From: an uncultured Bacillota bacterium
GTDB taxonomy: Bacteria > Bacillota_I > Bacilli_A > RF39 > UBA660
Length of the DNA stretch: 47,113 nt
Direction of reading: 5' to 3'
Assembly (NCBI GenBank): GCA_947168485.1
Contig: CAMVLZ010000008.1
Location: forward strand, 1-47,113
In this document: positions 24,819 through 33,994 of the stretch, piece after piece
Layout of the letters: every line of letters starts with the position of its first letter
Numbering within the stretch: the stretch's first letter is position 1
The notes under the pieces: generated by a model
What the model was told of the DNA's origin: nothing
Databases searched by the model: none
The model's input: the letters and a program-made list of their open reading frames with translations, nothing else
Program-made: the position numbers and the translations under genes

Positions 24819-25241
24819 GTTTCTTTCTTTAATAGTTAAACTTAAATTTTTATCTACTACTACATCATAATATTTAATTTCTCCAAAAGAACCATTTTGA
24901 GTATTAGTATAAGTAAAAGTCATAGTAGTCTTACCAGATTTTAATGCTTTAAAAGTATACTTTTCATAAACAATACCACCATTTTTATCCTCAGTATCAC
25001 CAGTAACTTTTTTATCATTAAGTTTAACTATCTTTTTATCTTTAATATCACATTTCCACTCATAAATATCTTTAGGAAGTACTTCTAATTGAATAGTCTT
25101 AGTAGAAGTATCTCTTAATATGAAAAATAATCCAGTACCAACAATAATTAAAAGTATTAAACTTAAACAACCAATCAAAACTTTCTTATTAATCTTAACT
25201 TTATCTTTTTTAACATTCTTTTTTTCAACATCTTTTTTCAT
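24810..25241 (-). CDS. membrane-anchored chagasin-like (I42) protease-inhibitor domain protein
   Basis: 143 aa. A Lys-rich start (about 1-20), one TM helix (about 21-46, VLIGCLSLILLIIVGTGLFFI) and an extracytoplasmic domain ending in YTFKALKSGKTTMTFTYTN with a preceding NGGIVYE loop. That segment resembles the core of the chagasin/I42 cysteine-protease inhibitors (FTFKALKAGKTTLTF type). The NPTTGY-type loop at the front is not clearly conserved, so inhibition is uncertain; it may be only the fold. It lies 54 nt after the cassette 2 giant gene and may be co-transcribed with it or use its own weak promoter. A guard for surface proteins is inference. Confidence 0.6.
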   Translation of the reverse strand: MKKDVEKKNVKKDKVKINKKVLIGCLSLILLIIVGTGLFFILRDTSTKTIQLEVLPKDIYEWKCDIKDKKIVKLNDKKVTGDTEDKNGGIVYEKYTFKALKSGKTTMTFTYTNTQNGSFGEIKYYDVVVDKNLSLTIKERNLK

Positions 25242-25260
25242 AATAACCTCTCTTAAATAT

Positions 25261-25290
25261 ATATTATCACAAATAAAATAGATTATTCAA
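25261..25290 (-). promoter_or_regulatory. possible promoter of the inhibitor-like gene
   Basis: -35 TTGAAT (25285-25290), 18-nt spacer, -10 TAATAT (25261-25266) in the 54-nt gap after cassette 2. Confidence 0.4.
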
Positions 25291-25295
25291 AATTT

Positions 25296-28200
25296 TTAAC
25301 TTATAGCAGCAGGTGTTCCAGCAGTCAATGTTCCACTGCTTAGATATACTACATATGCATATGCATAATTTTTCGTAAGAGCATAACCTGTACTATTATT
25401 AGAATATTTATTACCAGCATAATAATATGAACGTAAATATCCAGAAGTAGTATTAGCTCCAGATACATATATTTTATTTATAACCGCAAATGATCCATTT
25501 TTTCCATCTGTGTCATTTGCAACTCCAAATGATGAAGTTCCAAGTAATTTACCATTAGGAATAGAAATAGGTGTTTGTGATTTATTACAAGCCCACGCAT
25601 CAATAGAAGCTGTTTTATTATGAACAACTTTTTCCTTAAGATAAGAAGCCGGAAAATAATTGTTTTTATTGTTATTTAGAGCTACTAATGCATTATATCT
25701 AGCTAATCCTTTCCCACTAGTAGGATCAAATATTCTAGTTGCTTCTTTATTAAACATAGCTTCAATTATATAAAATGAATGATTTACAATAGGTCTTGAT
25801 GAATCATAACTCTTACCAATTGTAGTTACCGCTTCCGTTGTAGCATTTAGTGCACTTTGAAGAAAAGTTCTAGAAACACCTGCACCATTAGTAGTTCCAT
25901 TAGATATGTTAGATCCAGCAATTCCAGAAATTAAACGATAACCTGAATCAGCTGTAACTGTAACTCCTGATCTACTTTCAGAGGAACCAAAACTTAAATT
26001 TTCTTTAGAATTACTCTTTGCTTTTATTTCTGAATACTTTACCGCAACATCTTCAATTCGCTGTAATCTTTGAATTCTTGTATTTACATCATCAGAATAT
26101 GTTGTAGCACTTCTATTATAAGTACAAGTACTGGTAGCATAAAAGGTATGATTGCTATCATCCATTTGAACACAGGTACCACCAGTACATTCCGTACCTA
26201 AATACCTCACTCCAATAGTAGAGTATGTATTTGCTCGATATGGTCTATAATAACCCATAGCTCCTTCAAAACTACTAAGAGATATTCTTTTTGTCCAACC
26301 AGTACTACAAGTAGGAGTTACAGTAGCAGAATTATATAGAGTAGTATCACCCAACTTAGCTTTTCCACTAGCACTTTTTAATGTAAAATCACTAGTTTGG
26401 GCAACAGTAGTATACCAGTTTTCTAAAGCATTAACATCATAGAATTGAGCATACAAGGTAAGAGGCTCATCTGTAGAATATGTAGTTCCACCATCATACC
26501 ATGTACTACTTGCTGTCGCATTAGAAGTAGTTGACCAACCTAAGAATGCTTTCCCAGTACATGTTGGTTCTCCACTTTGTAAAGTTACATTAGTACTAGG
26601 TAGTTTTATTTGAGAACCAGGCATTCCTGTAGCTCCAGTACATGTTTCTCCTGCATTGTATGTTATTGCTGGATAAGCATTCGCATATAAAGTAGTATTG
26701 TTAGATGTAATAGTATAATTAGCACCAGCTGCTGTACCAGTAGTAGCTCCACTTGTTGTATTCCATCCTACAGATGTATATCCACTATTTGGAGTTATAC
26801 TTGGTAATTTAACAGTACAACTATTAGGTACCGTAGTATTAATCGCAATTGATGAAGTTATTTCACAAGAGTCACTATTTGCCCCTATTGAAGATACATT
26901 AACTCCCTTTGAATAACTTACATTCATTTTATATACAGTAAAAAGTTTTGTTACATTAGATAAAGCTGCAGCATGGATAGTATTAAATTCAGAACTTCCT
27001 GCTTCATCAGTTAAATAATACCAAGTACTACCTCCAGGTCCAGTTGCAGTAGTAAAATCACTTGTACCTGTACTTGAATTAGATAAAACAACCATATAAG
27101 GATCATTTATATAATCATAACCACCGATTTCTTCAGGATTAATTGGCATAAATGAATTTTTATATAATGTTCTACTTGAATATTTATCACTATCCCAATA
27201 ATAGTTAGTTACCTCAGATCTATATATAGCAAAATAGTATTCATTTGCTGTATTAACTGTTACTGAGGTCATTTCATTAGCATCAGTTGCCCATCCAACC
27301 AATTCGGTATCATATGGTTCAACAGTTGTTGGTGGAGTTATACTACCATGTGATACAGAAGTTCCCGCTGCACTTGTACTTGTTGGCCTTAAATATGTTG
27401 TTTTAGTTCCTGAAACAACGCTTGAGTCAACAGTGCCTGTACTATCATTAGGATAATAGAATACTGCCGATACTGTTTCAGTTCTTTTATCTATTTCATA
27501 TACTGTTGTATTACATGTAGTTGTTAAAGCCTCTATTGTTGCTCCACTATTCTGTGTATTTTGTGAAGCAGATGTATTAAATCCAACTAAAGTACTATAT
27601 CCAGATACAGCTAACTTTGCTGCTGCATTTGTACTTGTCCCTGTATTTGTTGTTGCTAAAACTGTCTTCATGGCACTTGTACTTGTAAACACTTCATTTC
27701 TATACAACGTATCACTTGTAGTAGCTGTTGTACTGCTTGGATAATATCTTGTCACATTACTTCTGTAGAATGCATAATATGTTAAGGTTCCTGTATTAAC
27801 TGTTGCTGCACTCATACTATTAACTGCACTTGCTACATTTACATAAGTTCCATTATAAGGTCCTTTACTTCCAGTTACCGCAGAAGGTACTGTTATACTT
27901 CCATTTGATACAGAAGTTCCTGCTGCACTTGTACTTGTTGGTCTTAAATATGTCGTCTGAGTTCCAGTTGCTGTAGTACTTGCTACTGTTGTTCCAGCAC
28001 ATGTCGTATTGTTATTATAATAGAATGTCGCTGTCTTTGTCTCAGTCTTCTTATCTATTTCATATACTGTTGTATTACATGTAGTTGTTAAAGCCTCTAT
28101 TGTTGCTCCACTATTCTGTGTATTTTGTGAAGCAGATGTATTAAATCCAACTAAAGTACTATATCCAGATACAGCTAACTTTGCTGCTGCATTTGTACTT

Positions 28201-30128
28201 GTCCCTGTATTTGTTGTTGCTAAAACTGTCTTCATGGCACTTGTACTTGTAAACACTTCATTTCTATACAACGTATCACTTGTAGTAGCTGTTGTACTGC
28301 TTGGATAATATCTTGTCACATTACTTCTGTAGAATGCATAATATGTTAAGGTTCCTGTATTTACTGTTGCTGCACTCATACTATTAACTGCACTTGCTAC
28401 ATTTACATAACTTCCATTATAAGGGCCTTTACTTCCAGTTACTGCAGAAGGTACTGTTATACTTCCATTTGATACAGAAGTTCCCGCTGCTGTAGTACTA
28501 GTTGGTCTTAAATATGTTGTTTGTGTTCCAGTTGCTGTAGTGCTTGCTACGGTTGTTCCAGCACATGTCGTATTGTTATTATAATAGAATGTCGCTGTCT
28601 TAGTTTCTGTTTTCTTTTCTATTTGATATACACTTCTTGTTGCCGTTTTATTTGAATCAGATTTTGTAAGCGCATCTATACTAGACCATGTCGCACTATT
28701 TTGTGATGCACTCGCATTGAATCCAATTAGACTATATCCTGATACTAATGCTCCTTCTGATGCATTAGTACTTGTTCCAGTTGTACTTGTAGATAATACT
28801 GTTGTTGCCATCGCACTTGTTGAACTTAACCATTGATTTTGATATACTGCTTTACTTGTTGTTGCACTTGTACTTGTTGGATAATATATATTTATAGTTG
28901 TTCTATATAATGAATAATAACTTTTATTTGAAGATAAAGTTACAGTTGTTGAACTACTTGATACTGCTTCTGTCATATTACCAGTTGATGCAGATAATCC
29001 AGCATAAGCATTATTATATGTTCCTCCACTACTTCTAACTTCACTTGGTATTGTTACAGAACAATTACTTCCACTACTTACTGTACAACTAACTTCTTTA
29101 TTACTTACTGTAGTTGATCCACTAGTAGTATTACTTTGATAATAGAATGTTCCAGTATAAGTATTACCAGTACATTTCGCATACATAGTTATATTTTGAT
29201 TACCATTTGCTTCAGGAGTATAACTTGCTCCACTATTATAATCAGTTCCGGTTCCATCACTCTTTGTATTCCATTTACATGTATATCCTTCTTTAGATAC
29301 TGTAGGTAAATTGAATGCTACTGGTGTCCAATTTGCTGTTAAAGTAATTGTTCCAGATGAACTTCTTAAATTCTTAAAATATTCAGCTGTTACTTTAGTA
29401 CTTCCAGAAGACCATACAGTACTAACATTACTTGAACTAGATCCATACATCGCAGTACTAGTAGTTCCATTTGTATATGTCCATCCTGCAAATGTTTGAG
29501 CCTTACTAGTTGCTGTTCCTACAGTAGCTCCTGTACCATTCGCATCTCCTGTTACAGTCACAGTCTTTGTAGGTTTATTAATAGTTAGAACAGTACCAAA
29601 TGTTCCACTAGTTGGATGAGATGATCCATAACTTCCACCATTCAATGTATATCCAATTGTATAACTATTACTACTCCAATGAGCATATATAGTTGAATCT
29701 TCATCATATCTATATTTTGTAGAAGACGTAACTTGTGTACCTCCACTAACTTTAGTAAACCATCCATCAAAAGTATAACCAGTCTTTGTAGGAGTTGGTA
29801 AAGTTCCATATGTACCATTAAATAGTACAGGTTTTGTCGCAGTTGAACCAGTAACAGTCCATCCCGCAGTCTCAGGAATTGTACCATCTCTAGAATCAAC
29901 AGTTAATGTATAAGCTCTAGTAGTACAATCAGTAAATAACTCATCTATCGCAGCTTGTACTGTAGTCGCAGATAAATTACTATCTACATTTCTATAAAAA
30001 ACATTACTACTAGAATACTTAATTACTCCATATACTGCAGTTGAAGACAATATTAAACCAAATACTAATCCAATTAGTATTTCTTTATTATCTATCAATA
30101 GTTTTCTCAAACTAAACTTCTTCCTCAT
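25296..30128 (-). CDS. giant repeat-containing surface protein (cassette 2)
   Basis: 1610 aa, paralog of the 2244-aa protein. N-terminal TM (about 13-33, ILIGLVFGLILSSTAVYGV), cassette motif (VFYRNVDSNLSATT ... AIDELFTDC), a B-type repeat (about 70-150, GYTFDGWFTKVSGG) and a second degenerate one to about 320. Ser/Thr-rich 178-192-aa repeats follow to about 1075, then a further B-type repeat and a C-terminal domain (about 1230-1610) with the same landmarks as cassette 1 (YNRSATTYSDD, VAVKYSEIK, YFPASYLK, SIPNGKLLG, YLSSG). It lacks the triple 157-aa array. ATG at 30128 has AGGTGG upstream; an in-frame GTG precedes it. Confidence 0.85.
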   Translation of the reverse strand: MRKKFSLRKLLIDNKEILIGLVFGLILSSTAVYGVIKYSSSNVFYRNVDSNLSATTVQAAIDELFTDCTTRAYTLTVDSRDGTIPETAGWTVTGSTATKPVLFNGTYGTLPTPTKTGYTFDGWFTKVSGGTQVTSSTKYRYDEDSTIYAHWSSNSYTIGYTLNGGSYGSSHPTSGTFGTVLTINKPTKTVTVTGDANGTGATVGTATSKAQTFAGWTYTNGTTSTAMYGSSSSNVSTVWSSGSTKVTAEYFKNLRSSSGTITLTANWTPVAFNLPTVSKEGYTCKWNTKSDGTGTDYNSGASYTPEANGNQNITMYAKCTGNTYTGTFYYQSNTTSGSTTVSNKEVSCTVSSGSNCSVTIPSEVRSSGGTYNNAYAGLSASTGNMTEAVSSSSTTVTLSSNKSYYSLYRTTINIYYPTSTSATTSKAVYQNQWLSSTSAMATTVLSTSTTGTSTNASEGALVSGYSLIGFNASASQNSATWSSIDALTKSDSNKTATRSVYQIEKKTETKTATFYYNNNTTCAGTTVASTTATGTQTTYLRPTSTTAAGTSVSNGSITVPSAVTGSKGPYNGSYVNVASAVNSMSAATVNTGTLTYYAFYRSNVTRYYPSSTTATTSDTLYRNEVFTSTSAMKTVLATTNTGTSTNAAAKLAVSGYSTLVGFNTSASQNTQNSGATIEALTTTCNTTVYEIDKKTETKTATFYYNNNTTCAGTTVASTTATGTQTTYLRPTSTSAAGTSVSNGSITVPSAVTGSKGPYNGTYVNVASAVNSMSAATVNTGTLTYYAFYRSNVTRYYPSSTTATTSDTLYRNEVFTSTSAMKTVLATTNTGTSTNAAAKLAVSGYSTLVGFNTSASQNTQNSGATIEALTTTCNTTVYEIDKRTETVSAVFYYPNDSTGTVDSSVVSGTKTTYLRPTSTSAAGTSVSHGSITPPTTVEPYDTELVGWATDANEMTSVTVNTANEYYFAIYRSEVTNYYWDSDKYSSRTLYKNSFMPINPEEIGGYDYINDPYMVVLSNSSTGTSDFTTATGPGGSTWYYLTDEAGSSEFNTIHAAALSNVTKLFTVYKMNVSYSKGVNVSSIGANSDSCEITSSIAINTTVPNSCTVKLPSITPNSGYTSVGWNTTSGATTGTAAGANYTITSNNTTLYANAYPAITYNAGETCTGATGMPGSQIKLPSTNVTLQSGEPTCTGKAFLGWSTTSNATASSTWYDGGTTYSTDEPLTLYAQFYDVNALENWYTTVAQTSDFTLKSASGKAKLGDTTLYNSATVTPTCSTGWTKRISLSSFEGAMGYYRPYRANTYSTIGVRYLGTECTGGTCVQMDDSNHTFYATSTCTYNRSATTYSDDVNTRIQRLQRIEDVAVKYSEIKAKSNSKENLSFGSSESRSGVTVTADSGYRLISGIAGSNISNGTTNGAGVSRTFLQSALNATTEAVTTIGKSYDSSRPIVNHSFYIIEAMFNKEATRIFDPTSGKGLARYNALVALNNNKNNYFPASYLKEKVVHNKTASIDAWACNKSQTPISIPNGKLLGTSSFGVANDTDGKNGSFAVINKIYVSGANTTSGYLRSYYYAGNKYSNNSTGYALTKNYAYAYVVYLSSGTLTAGTPAAIS
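27490..28594 (-). repeat. tandem duplication of about 564 bp in the cassette 2 giant gene
   Basis: The segment starting at 27490 recurs at 28054 with very few differences (188-aa period, TYYAFYR-type repeat). A recent in-frame duplication. Confidence 0.8.
28650..29094 (-). repeat. DNA block identical to 17002-17446 of the cassette 1 giant gene
   Basis: Counterpart of the shared block of about 445 bp; flanks are clearly diverged on the far side (after 29094). Confidence 0.8.
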
Positions 30129-30140
30129 ATTTACCACCTG

Positions 30141-31181
30141 TTACTTAGATAATGTATAAGGATTATCCTTAGTTCCTTCCCCTTTATCTATTCCAATAGT
30201 AGAATATAAAGTTATTATAGGTCTAAGCGCACTAAAACTAGAATAATCATTCCATTCATGATTATCCAAATTATATCCACGTAATAAATTATTATGTAAA
30301 AGTTTACCCTCTTTATCTATACTTCTTCCTGTATAATAAGAAATCTTTGGATCTTTAGATATATCTCTTCCACGAGATGCTAACCAATATTCACTTTTAT
30401 TTTTAGTATCTACTTCATAAGCACATAATCCTGATTCACAATAATTATCTTCATTCTTATCTTCTTTATATAAGTCACTTACTAGTAAATAATCTTTTAT
30501 ATATAAAGTATCTCCATACTCACCATTCATTACTTCTACACCACTACCTGTAGTAATATCACTAGCTTCAAATAAATCAGAAGGATTTGTACCATCAAAG
30601 GAACTCTTATTAGTAATATTAAGAGTTTGATCATCAAAACCAATAATTCTTACAGAAGATGTATATCCATCTTTTTTATATTCTTCAGCAATCTTTTGAA
30701 GTTCACCTACTATATTAGAATATCCTTCTACTCCTTTAAAATATACATTATCACTAGAAACATATTCAGATACAGCATCTATAGTTCTATTATCATTAAT
30801 ATTAATTACTCTCCATAAAGTTAATTCATTAGGTTTAATCTCTTGATCTTCAGAATAACCTGTATCTTCTTTATCAATACTATATTTATCTTTATCCGGT
30901 TCTAAAATAAAATAATCTCCAACACTCAATCTCTTTATAGCACTCTTTCTACTACCAGTAACATTAGCACTACTAGATTTCTCATCAGGAGAGCATAAAA
31001 AATACAACTCATCTATAGCTTCTTGAACGTCAGTAGATGCAAAACCAGTTGCACTATTATCATAACTAACTTCATTACTCGCATATAAAATAGTTGCAGC
31101 AAAAACAAGACTTGGTATCGCAAGTCCTATAACAAAACCAATAATAAATTTAATTTGTTTTTTAAGACTTATTTTTTTCAC
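30141..31181 (-). CDS. membrane-anchored surface protein with DUF6273-like domain (cassette 2)
   Basis: 346 aa, close paralog of the cassette 1 protein along its whole length. TM at about 9-31 (FIIGFVIGLAIPSLVFAA), then EVSYDNSATGFASTDVQ ... AIDELYFLC, then the same domain landmarks (GDYFILEPD, ELTLWRVININ, SGLCAY, YWLASRGRDIS, FSALRPIITLYS). I choose the GTG at 31181 because AGGGTGA lies just upstream and it aligns with the paralog's start. The frame is open further to 31256, which would overlap the 86-aa gene and add an unlikely Cys/Arg-rich piece. Stop and next start are 12 nt apart. Confidence 0.78.
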   Translation of the reverse strand: MKKISLKKQIKFIIGFVIGLAIPSLVFAATILYASNEVSYDNSATGFASTDVQEAIDELYFLCSPDEKSSSANVTGSRKSAIKRLSVGDYFILEPDKDKYSIDKEDTGYSEDQEIKPNELTLWRVININDNRTIDAVSEYVSSDNVYFKGVEGYSNIVGELQKIAEEYKKDGYTSSVRIIGFDDQTLNITNKSSFDGTNPSDLFEASDITTGSGVEVMNGEYGDTLYIKDYLLVSDLYKEDKNEDNYCESGLCAYEVDTKNKSEYWLASRGRDISKDPKISYYTGRSIDKEGKLLHNNLLRGYNLDNHEWNDYSSFSALRPIITLYSTIGIDKGEGTKDNPYTLSK

Positions 31182-31230
31182 ATAAATCACCCTCATACAG
31201 GTAATAAACTTTTCTTTTCTCTCATACAAT

Positions 31231-31491
31231 CTATGGACACAAATTATTATCCGCAATACAATCTAACATACATTGAGCAGTAGTACAATTAATACCAGTA
31301 TCAGTATTATCATAACTTAAGTTTTCAGCCCAAACTTCATACTTAGTATAATCAATATCTCCAGATACTTTAATATCCTTATTTAAAGCACTATAACCTA
31401 TACTTACAAAAGATGTCAAAAAGAATACTCCTATTAGAAATACTGTAATAAAAAACTTATAATTATTTTTAAAAGTCTTCCTATTAAACAT
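31231..31491 (-). CDS. 86-aa one-TM Cys-rich peptide (cassette 2)
   Basis: Paralog of the first gene of cassette 1, same length. TM/signal region about 12-33, then SIGYSALNKDIKVSGD, YEVWAENLSYDN and the four-Cys tail (NCTTAQCMLDC ... NLCP). ATG at 31491 with GGTGG upstream. It opens cassette 2, directly after the recO terminator. Confidence 0.75.
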   Translation of the reverse strand: MFNRKTFKNNYKFFITVFLIGVFFLTSFVSIGYSALNKDIKVSGDIDYTKYEVWAENLSYDNTDTGINCTTAQCMLDCIADNNLCP

Positions 31492-31507
31492 CTTACCACC
31501 TAATTAT

Positions 31508-31516
31508 AGTATATCA
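31508..31516 (-). promoter_or_regulatory. possible extended -10 promoter of cassette 2
   Basis: TGA-TATACT with no good -35, about 17 nt before the 86-aa gene. Much weaker than the cassette 1 promoter. Confidence 0.4.
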
Positions 31517-31545
31517 CACCTAAATACAGATATGTATAAAAACAT

Positions 31546-31576
31546 ACAAAAAAACTTAATTAAATAATTAAGTTTT
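31546..31576 (-). terminator. intrinsic terminator of recO
   Basis: 11-bp stem AAAACTTAATT / AATTAAGTTTT (31551-31576) with a T run. The recO TAA stop (31576-31578) touches the stem. Confidence 0.85.
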
Positions 31577-32310
31577 TAGTACCTAGTAACTCTCTTCATA
31601 AACTCTCTACTTTTTAAATATAACCCTGTATATCTATCATAATAATCATCTAAAAATATATTAATTTCTTTCTTTAATTCATCACTAACATCTAACTTAG
31701 TAATTCTATCAATATCAACATAATAATACATTCTAATCATTTTAATAACTTTAATATCAACTAATCTCTCATCAGTTAAACAGCTTCCACAAACAAGTCC
31801 CCCACTACTACTAGATAGAGTAACTATATCATCACTATTACCACAAAAACTACATCTATCTAAATTAGGACTAACTCCTAAATAATCTAAATATTTTAAT
31901 TCTAAAATATTAGTTAAAACTAATGGATCAAATCCTTCATTAATCTTATTTAAAGTACTAATTAATAAATCAAATATACTACTATCATCATTCTCTCTTA
32001 ATACTTGTCTAGTTAAATCTAATAAATAAGTAGAAAAACTAATATTAGTTAAATCAGTTAATATATTATTATAAGTATTTTTTAAATCTACTCCTATTAA
32101 AGTAGAAAGTCCATTCTCTTTATAGTATATATGAAAAGTACCATATATCATCTTACGACTAACTCCACGTAATTTACTCTTCATATTACGAGAACCTTTA
32201 CTCATAACACCAATAAGACCTAAATCTTTAGTAAGAACATTAAGTATCTTAGAAGACTCAGAATAATTAGTATCATTTAATACTATTCCATCAATATCAA
32301 TTATCTTCAT
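31576..32310 (-). CDS. recO: DNA repair protein RecO
   Basis: Loads RecA on SSB-coated DNA together with RecR. 244 aa: N-terminal OB-fold (IDGIVLNDTNYSESSKIL, GLIGVMSKGSR about 31-41, LRGVSR), helical middle, and a zinc site Cys153, Cys156, Cys174 and Cys177 (CSFC ... CGSC). The start overlaps the end of era by 14 nt, so the two are translationally coupled. Last gene of the yqeY-to-recO run. Confidence 0.95.
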   Translation of the reverse strand: MKIIDIDGIVLNDTNYSESSKILNVLTKDLGLIGVMSKGSRNMKSKLRGVSRKMIYGTFHIYYKENGLSTLIGVDLKNTYNNILTDLTNISFSTYLLDLTRQVLRENDDSSIFDLLISTLNKINEGFDPLVLTNILELKYLDYLGVSPNLDRCSFCGNSDDIVTLSSSSGGLVCGSCLTDERLVDIKVIKMIRMYYYVDIDRITKLDVSDELKKEINIFLDDYYDRYTGLYLKSREFMKRVTRY

Positions 32311-33187
32311 CTAAATCAAGTCCTAATTCTTTTAAGTATTTAGTCTCATCTCTCCAATTTTTAAGTGTCTTAACATAAGTCTCTAAATATACTTTCTTCC
32401 CTAAGAATCTCTCCATATCTTTTCTAGCTTCAATACCTATCTCTTTTAACATAGATCCATTCTTACCAATAATTATTTTTTTCAAATTATCCCTATCTAC
32501 TACAATTAAAACTTTTATATCAACACTTTTCCCATTATCAACATACTCTTCACAATAACAAGAAACTGTATGAGGTATTTCATCATGAGTAAGAAGAAGA
32601 ATCTTTTCTCTAACATATTCAGCCATCATAAATTTTAATGAAACATTAGTCATTTCATCTTCACTAAATAATTTATTATTATCAGGTAAATATTTCTTAA
32701 TACATTTAACTAAATCATATAAATTATTCTTACCTGCACTAATAGGTATTATTTCAGCAAAATCATACTCTTCTTTAACATTATCTATTGTTTTAATTAA
32801 ATTCTCTTTATCTTTAATTAAATCAATCTTATTAAGTAAAATAATAATAGGAATCCCCTTATCTTTAATTCTATCTAATATGAAAATATCTCCTCTACCA
32901 AAACCACTCTTCGCATCAATCATAAATAGTATTACATCAACATCATCAAAATTATTATAACTTTTTCTATTCATTATCTTTTCTAATTGATTATGTGGTT
33001 TATGAACACCAGGAGTATCTATAAATATAATTTGAGAATCTTCATCATTATAAATACCATTAATAATATTTCTAGTAGTACCAGAAACATTAGAAGTAAT
33101 TGCTAACTTCTCTCCTATTAAATCATTTAATAAAGTTGATTTACCTACATTAGGTCTTCCTACAATACTAACATATCCACATTTCAT
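32297..33187 (-). CDS. era: GTPase Era
   Basis: Small-subunit assembly GTPase binding the 3' end of 16S rRNA. 296 aa: G1 GRPNVGKST (10-18), G2 SGTTRN, G3 DTPGVHKP (about 58), G4 NKID (about 120), G5 ISAGK, and a C-terminal KH domain with IIGKNGSMLKEIG and a final VYLETYVKTLKNWRDE helix. Ends with TGA, a genuine stop because the length then matches the family. The ATG overlaps the cdd stop (ATGA). Confidence 0.97.
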   Translation of the reverse strand: MKCGYVSIVGRPNVGKSTLLNDLIGEKLAITSNVSGTTRNIINGIYNDEDSQIIFIDTPGVHKPHNQLEKIMNRKSYNNFDDVDVILFMIDAKSGFGRGDIFILDRIKDKGIPIIILLNKIDLIKDKENLIKTIDNVKEEYDFAEIIPISAGKNNLYDLVKCIKKYLPDNNKLFSEDEMTNVSLKFMMAEYVREKILLLTHDEIPHTVSCYCEEYVDNGKSVDIKVLIVVDRDNLKKIIIGKNGSMLKEIGIEARKDMERFLGKKVYLETYVKTLKNWRDETKYLKELGLDLDEDN

Positions 33188-33567
33188 TTTAAATCATCCT
33201 CACTAAAAGGATAAGGACATAATTCTTCTATAGTAAACTCTCTATATTCTCCAGATGTACCATAACATCTAACTGTATCTTTTTTATCAAAGAATTCTAA
33301 CATAACTTGTCTACAAGCAAAACAAGGAGTAGATGGCATCTCATCTCTTGTCATAACATTTATTTCTTTAAAGTCACCTTTTCTATATCCATTACCTACA
33401 GCATTATGAATAGCATTTCTCTCAGCACAAATAGAAGTACCATTAGCATTCTCAACATTAACACCACTAAATTCACTTCCATCCTTCATAACAACAATAC
33501 AACTAACAGGATAATGAAAATAAGGACTATAACTATTCTTATGTAACTCTAATAATTTCTCTTTCAT
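33184..33567 (-). CDS. cdd: cytidine deaminase
   Basis: Pyrimidine salvage: converts cytidine and deoxycytidine to uridine forms. 127 aa, tetrameric short type. Zinc and catalytic residues: Cys47-Ala-Glu49 in GTSICAERNAI, and Cys82/Cys85 in TPCFACRQVML. ATG at 33567 has GGAGG 6 nt upstream; the in-frame TTG at 33579 overlaps that site. Placement between dgkA and era is the standard Bacilli order. Confidence 0.95.
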   Translation of the reverse strand: MKEKLLELHKNSYSPYFHYPVSCIVVMKDGSEFSGVNVENANGTSICAERNAIHNAVGNGYRKGDFKEINVMTRDEMPSTPCFACRQVMLEFFDKKDTVRCYGTSGEYREFTIEELCPYPFSEDDLK

Positions 33568-33568
33568 A

Positions 33569-33994
33569 TTAACCTCCAAATACTATCATAAACTTAGGTA
33601 AAAAGATTATTAATCCACCAACAACCGCTGTTAAACATAAAAACAATGTTGCTGCAGAAGCAGTATCTTTAGCTATCCTAGCTAATTCATGATAATCACT
33701 AGTAACTAAATCAACAACAGCTTCAATAGAAGAATTTATCATTTCACAAGCTGCTATCGCACCACATATAGTAATAACAAATAACCATTCACCAGAACTA
33801 ATACCAAAATCAAATCCAAGTATACAAACAATAATAGTCGCAACAAGAATAATAATCATATTATGTTCATATTTAAAACAATATACTATTCCAGATAAAG
33901 CATGTTTAAAACTCTTCCAATACCTTTCTAAAATAGTACCAGCATCTTTATTCCTTTTTATTTCTTTCTTAAATATCTTATCTAGTAACCCCAT
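33569..33994 (-). CDS. dgkA: diacylglycerol/undecaprenol kinase, DgkA type
   Basis: Integral membrane lipid kinase; in Firmicutes it phosphorylates undecaprenol for wall synthesis. 141 aa with three hydrophobic helices, the DgkA signature EMINSSIEAVVDL (about 80-92) and KDTASAATLF. ATG at 33994 overlaps the end of ybeY by 17 nt. An in-frame GTG 6 nt upstream is possible. Confidence 0.93.
   Translation of the reverse strand: MGLLDKIFKKEIKRNKDAGTILERYWKSFKHALSGIVYCFKYEHNMIIILVATIIVCILGFDFGISSGEWLFVITICGAIAACEMINSSIEAVVDLVTSDYHELARIAKDTASAATLFLCLTAVVGGLIIFLPKFMIVFGG

Noticed and set aside
12655-31491. Phage origin for the cassettes, from the A-x-D-E-L motif seen in some tail proteins
   Set aside because: No capsid, terminase, integrase or tail genes are present, and all members have N-terminal membrane anchors.
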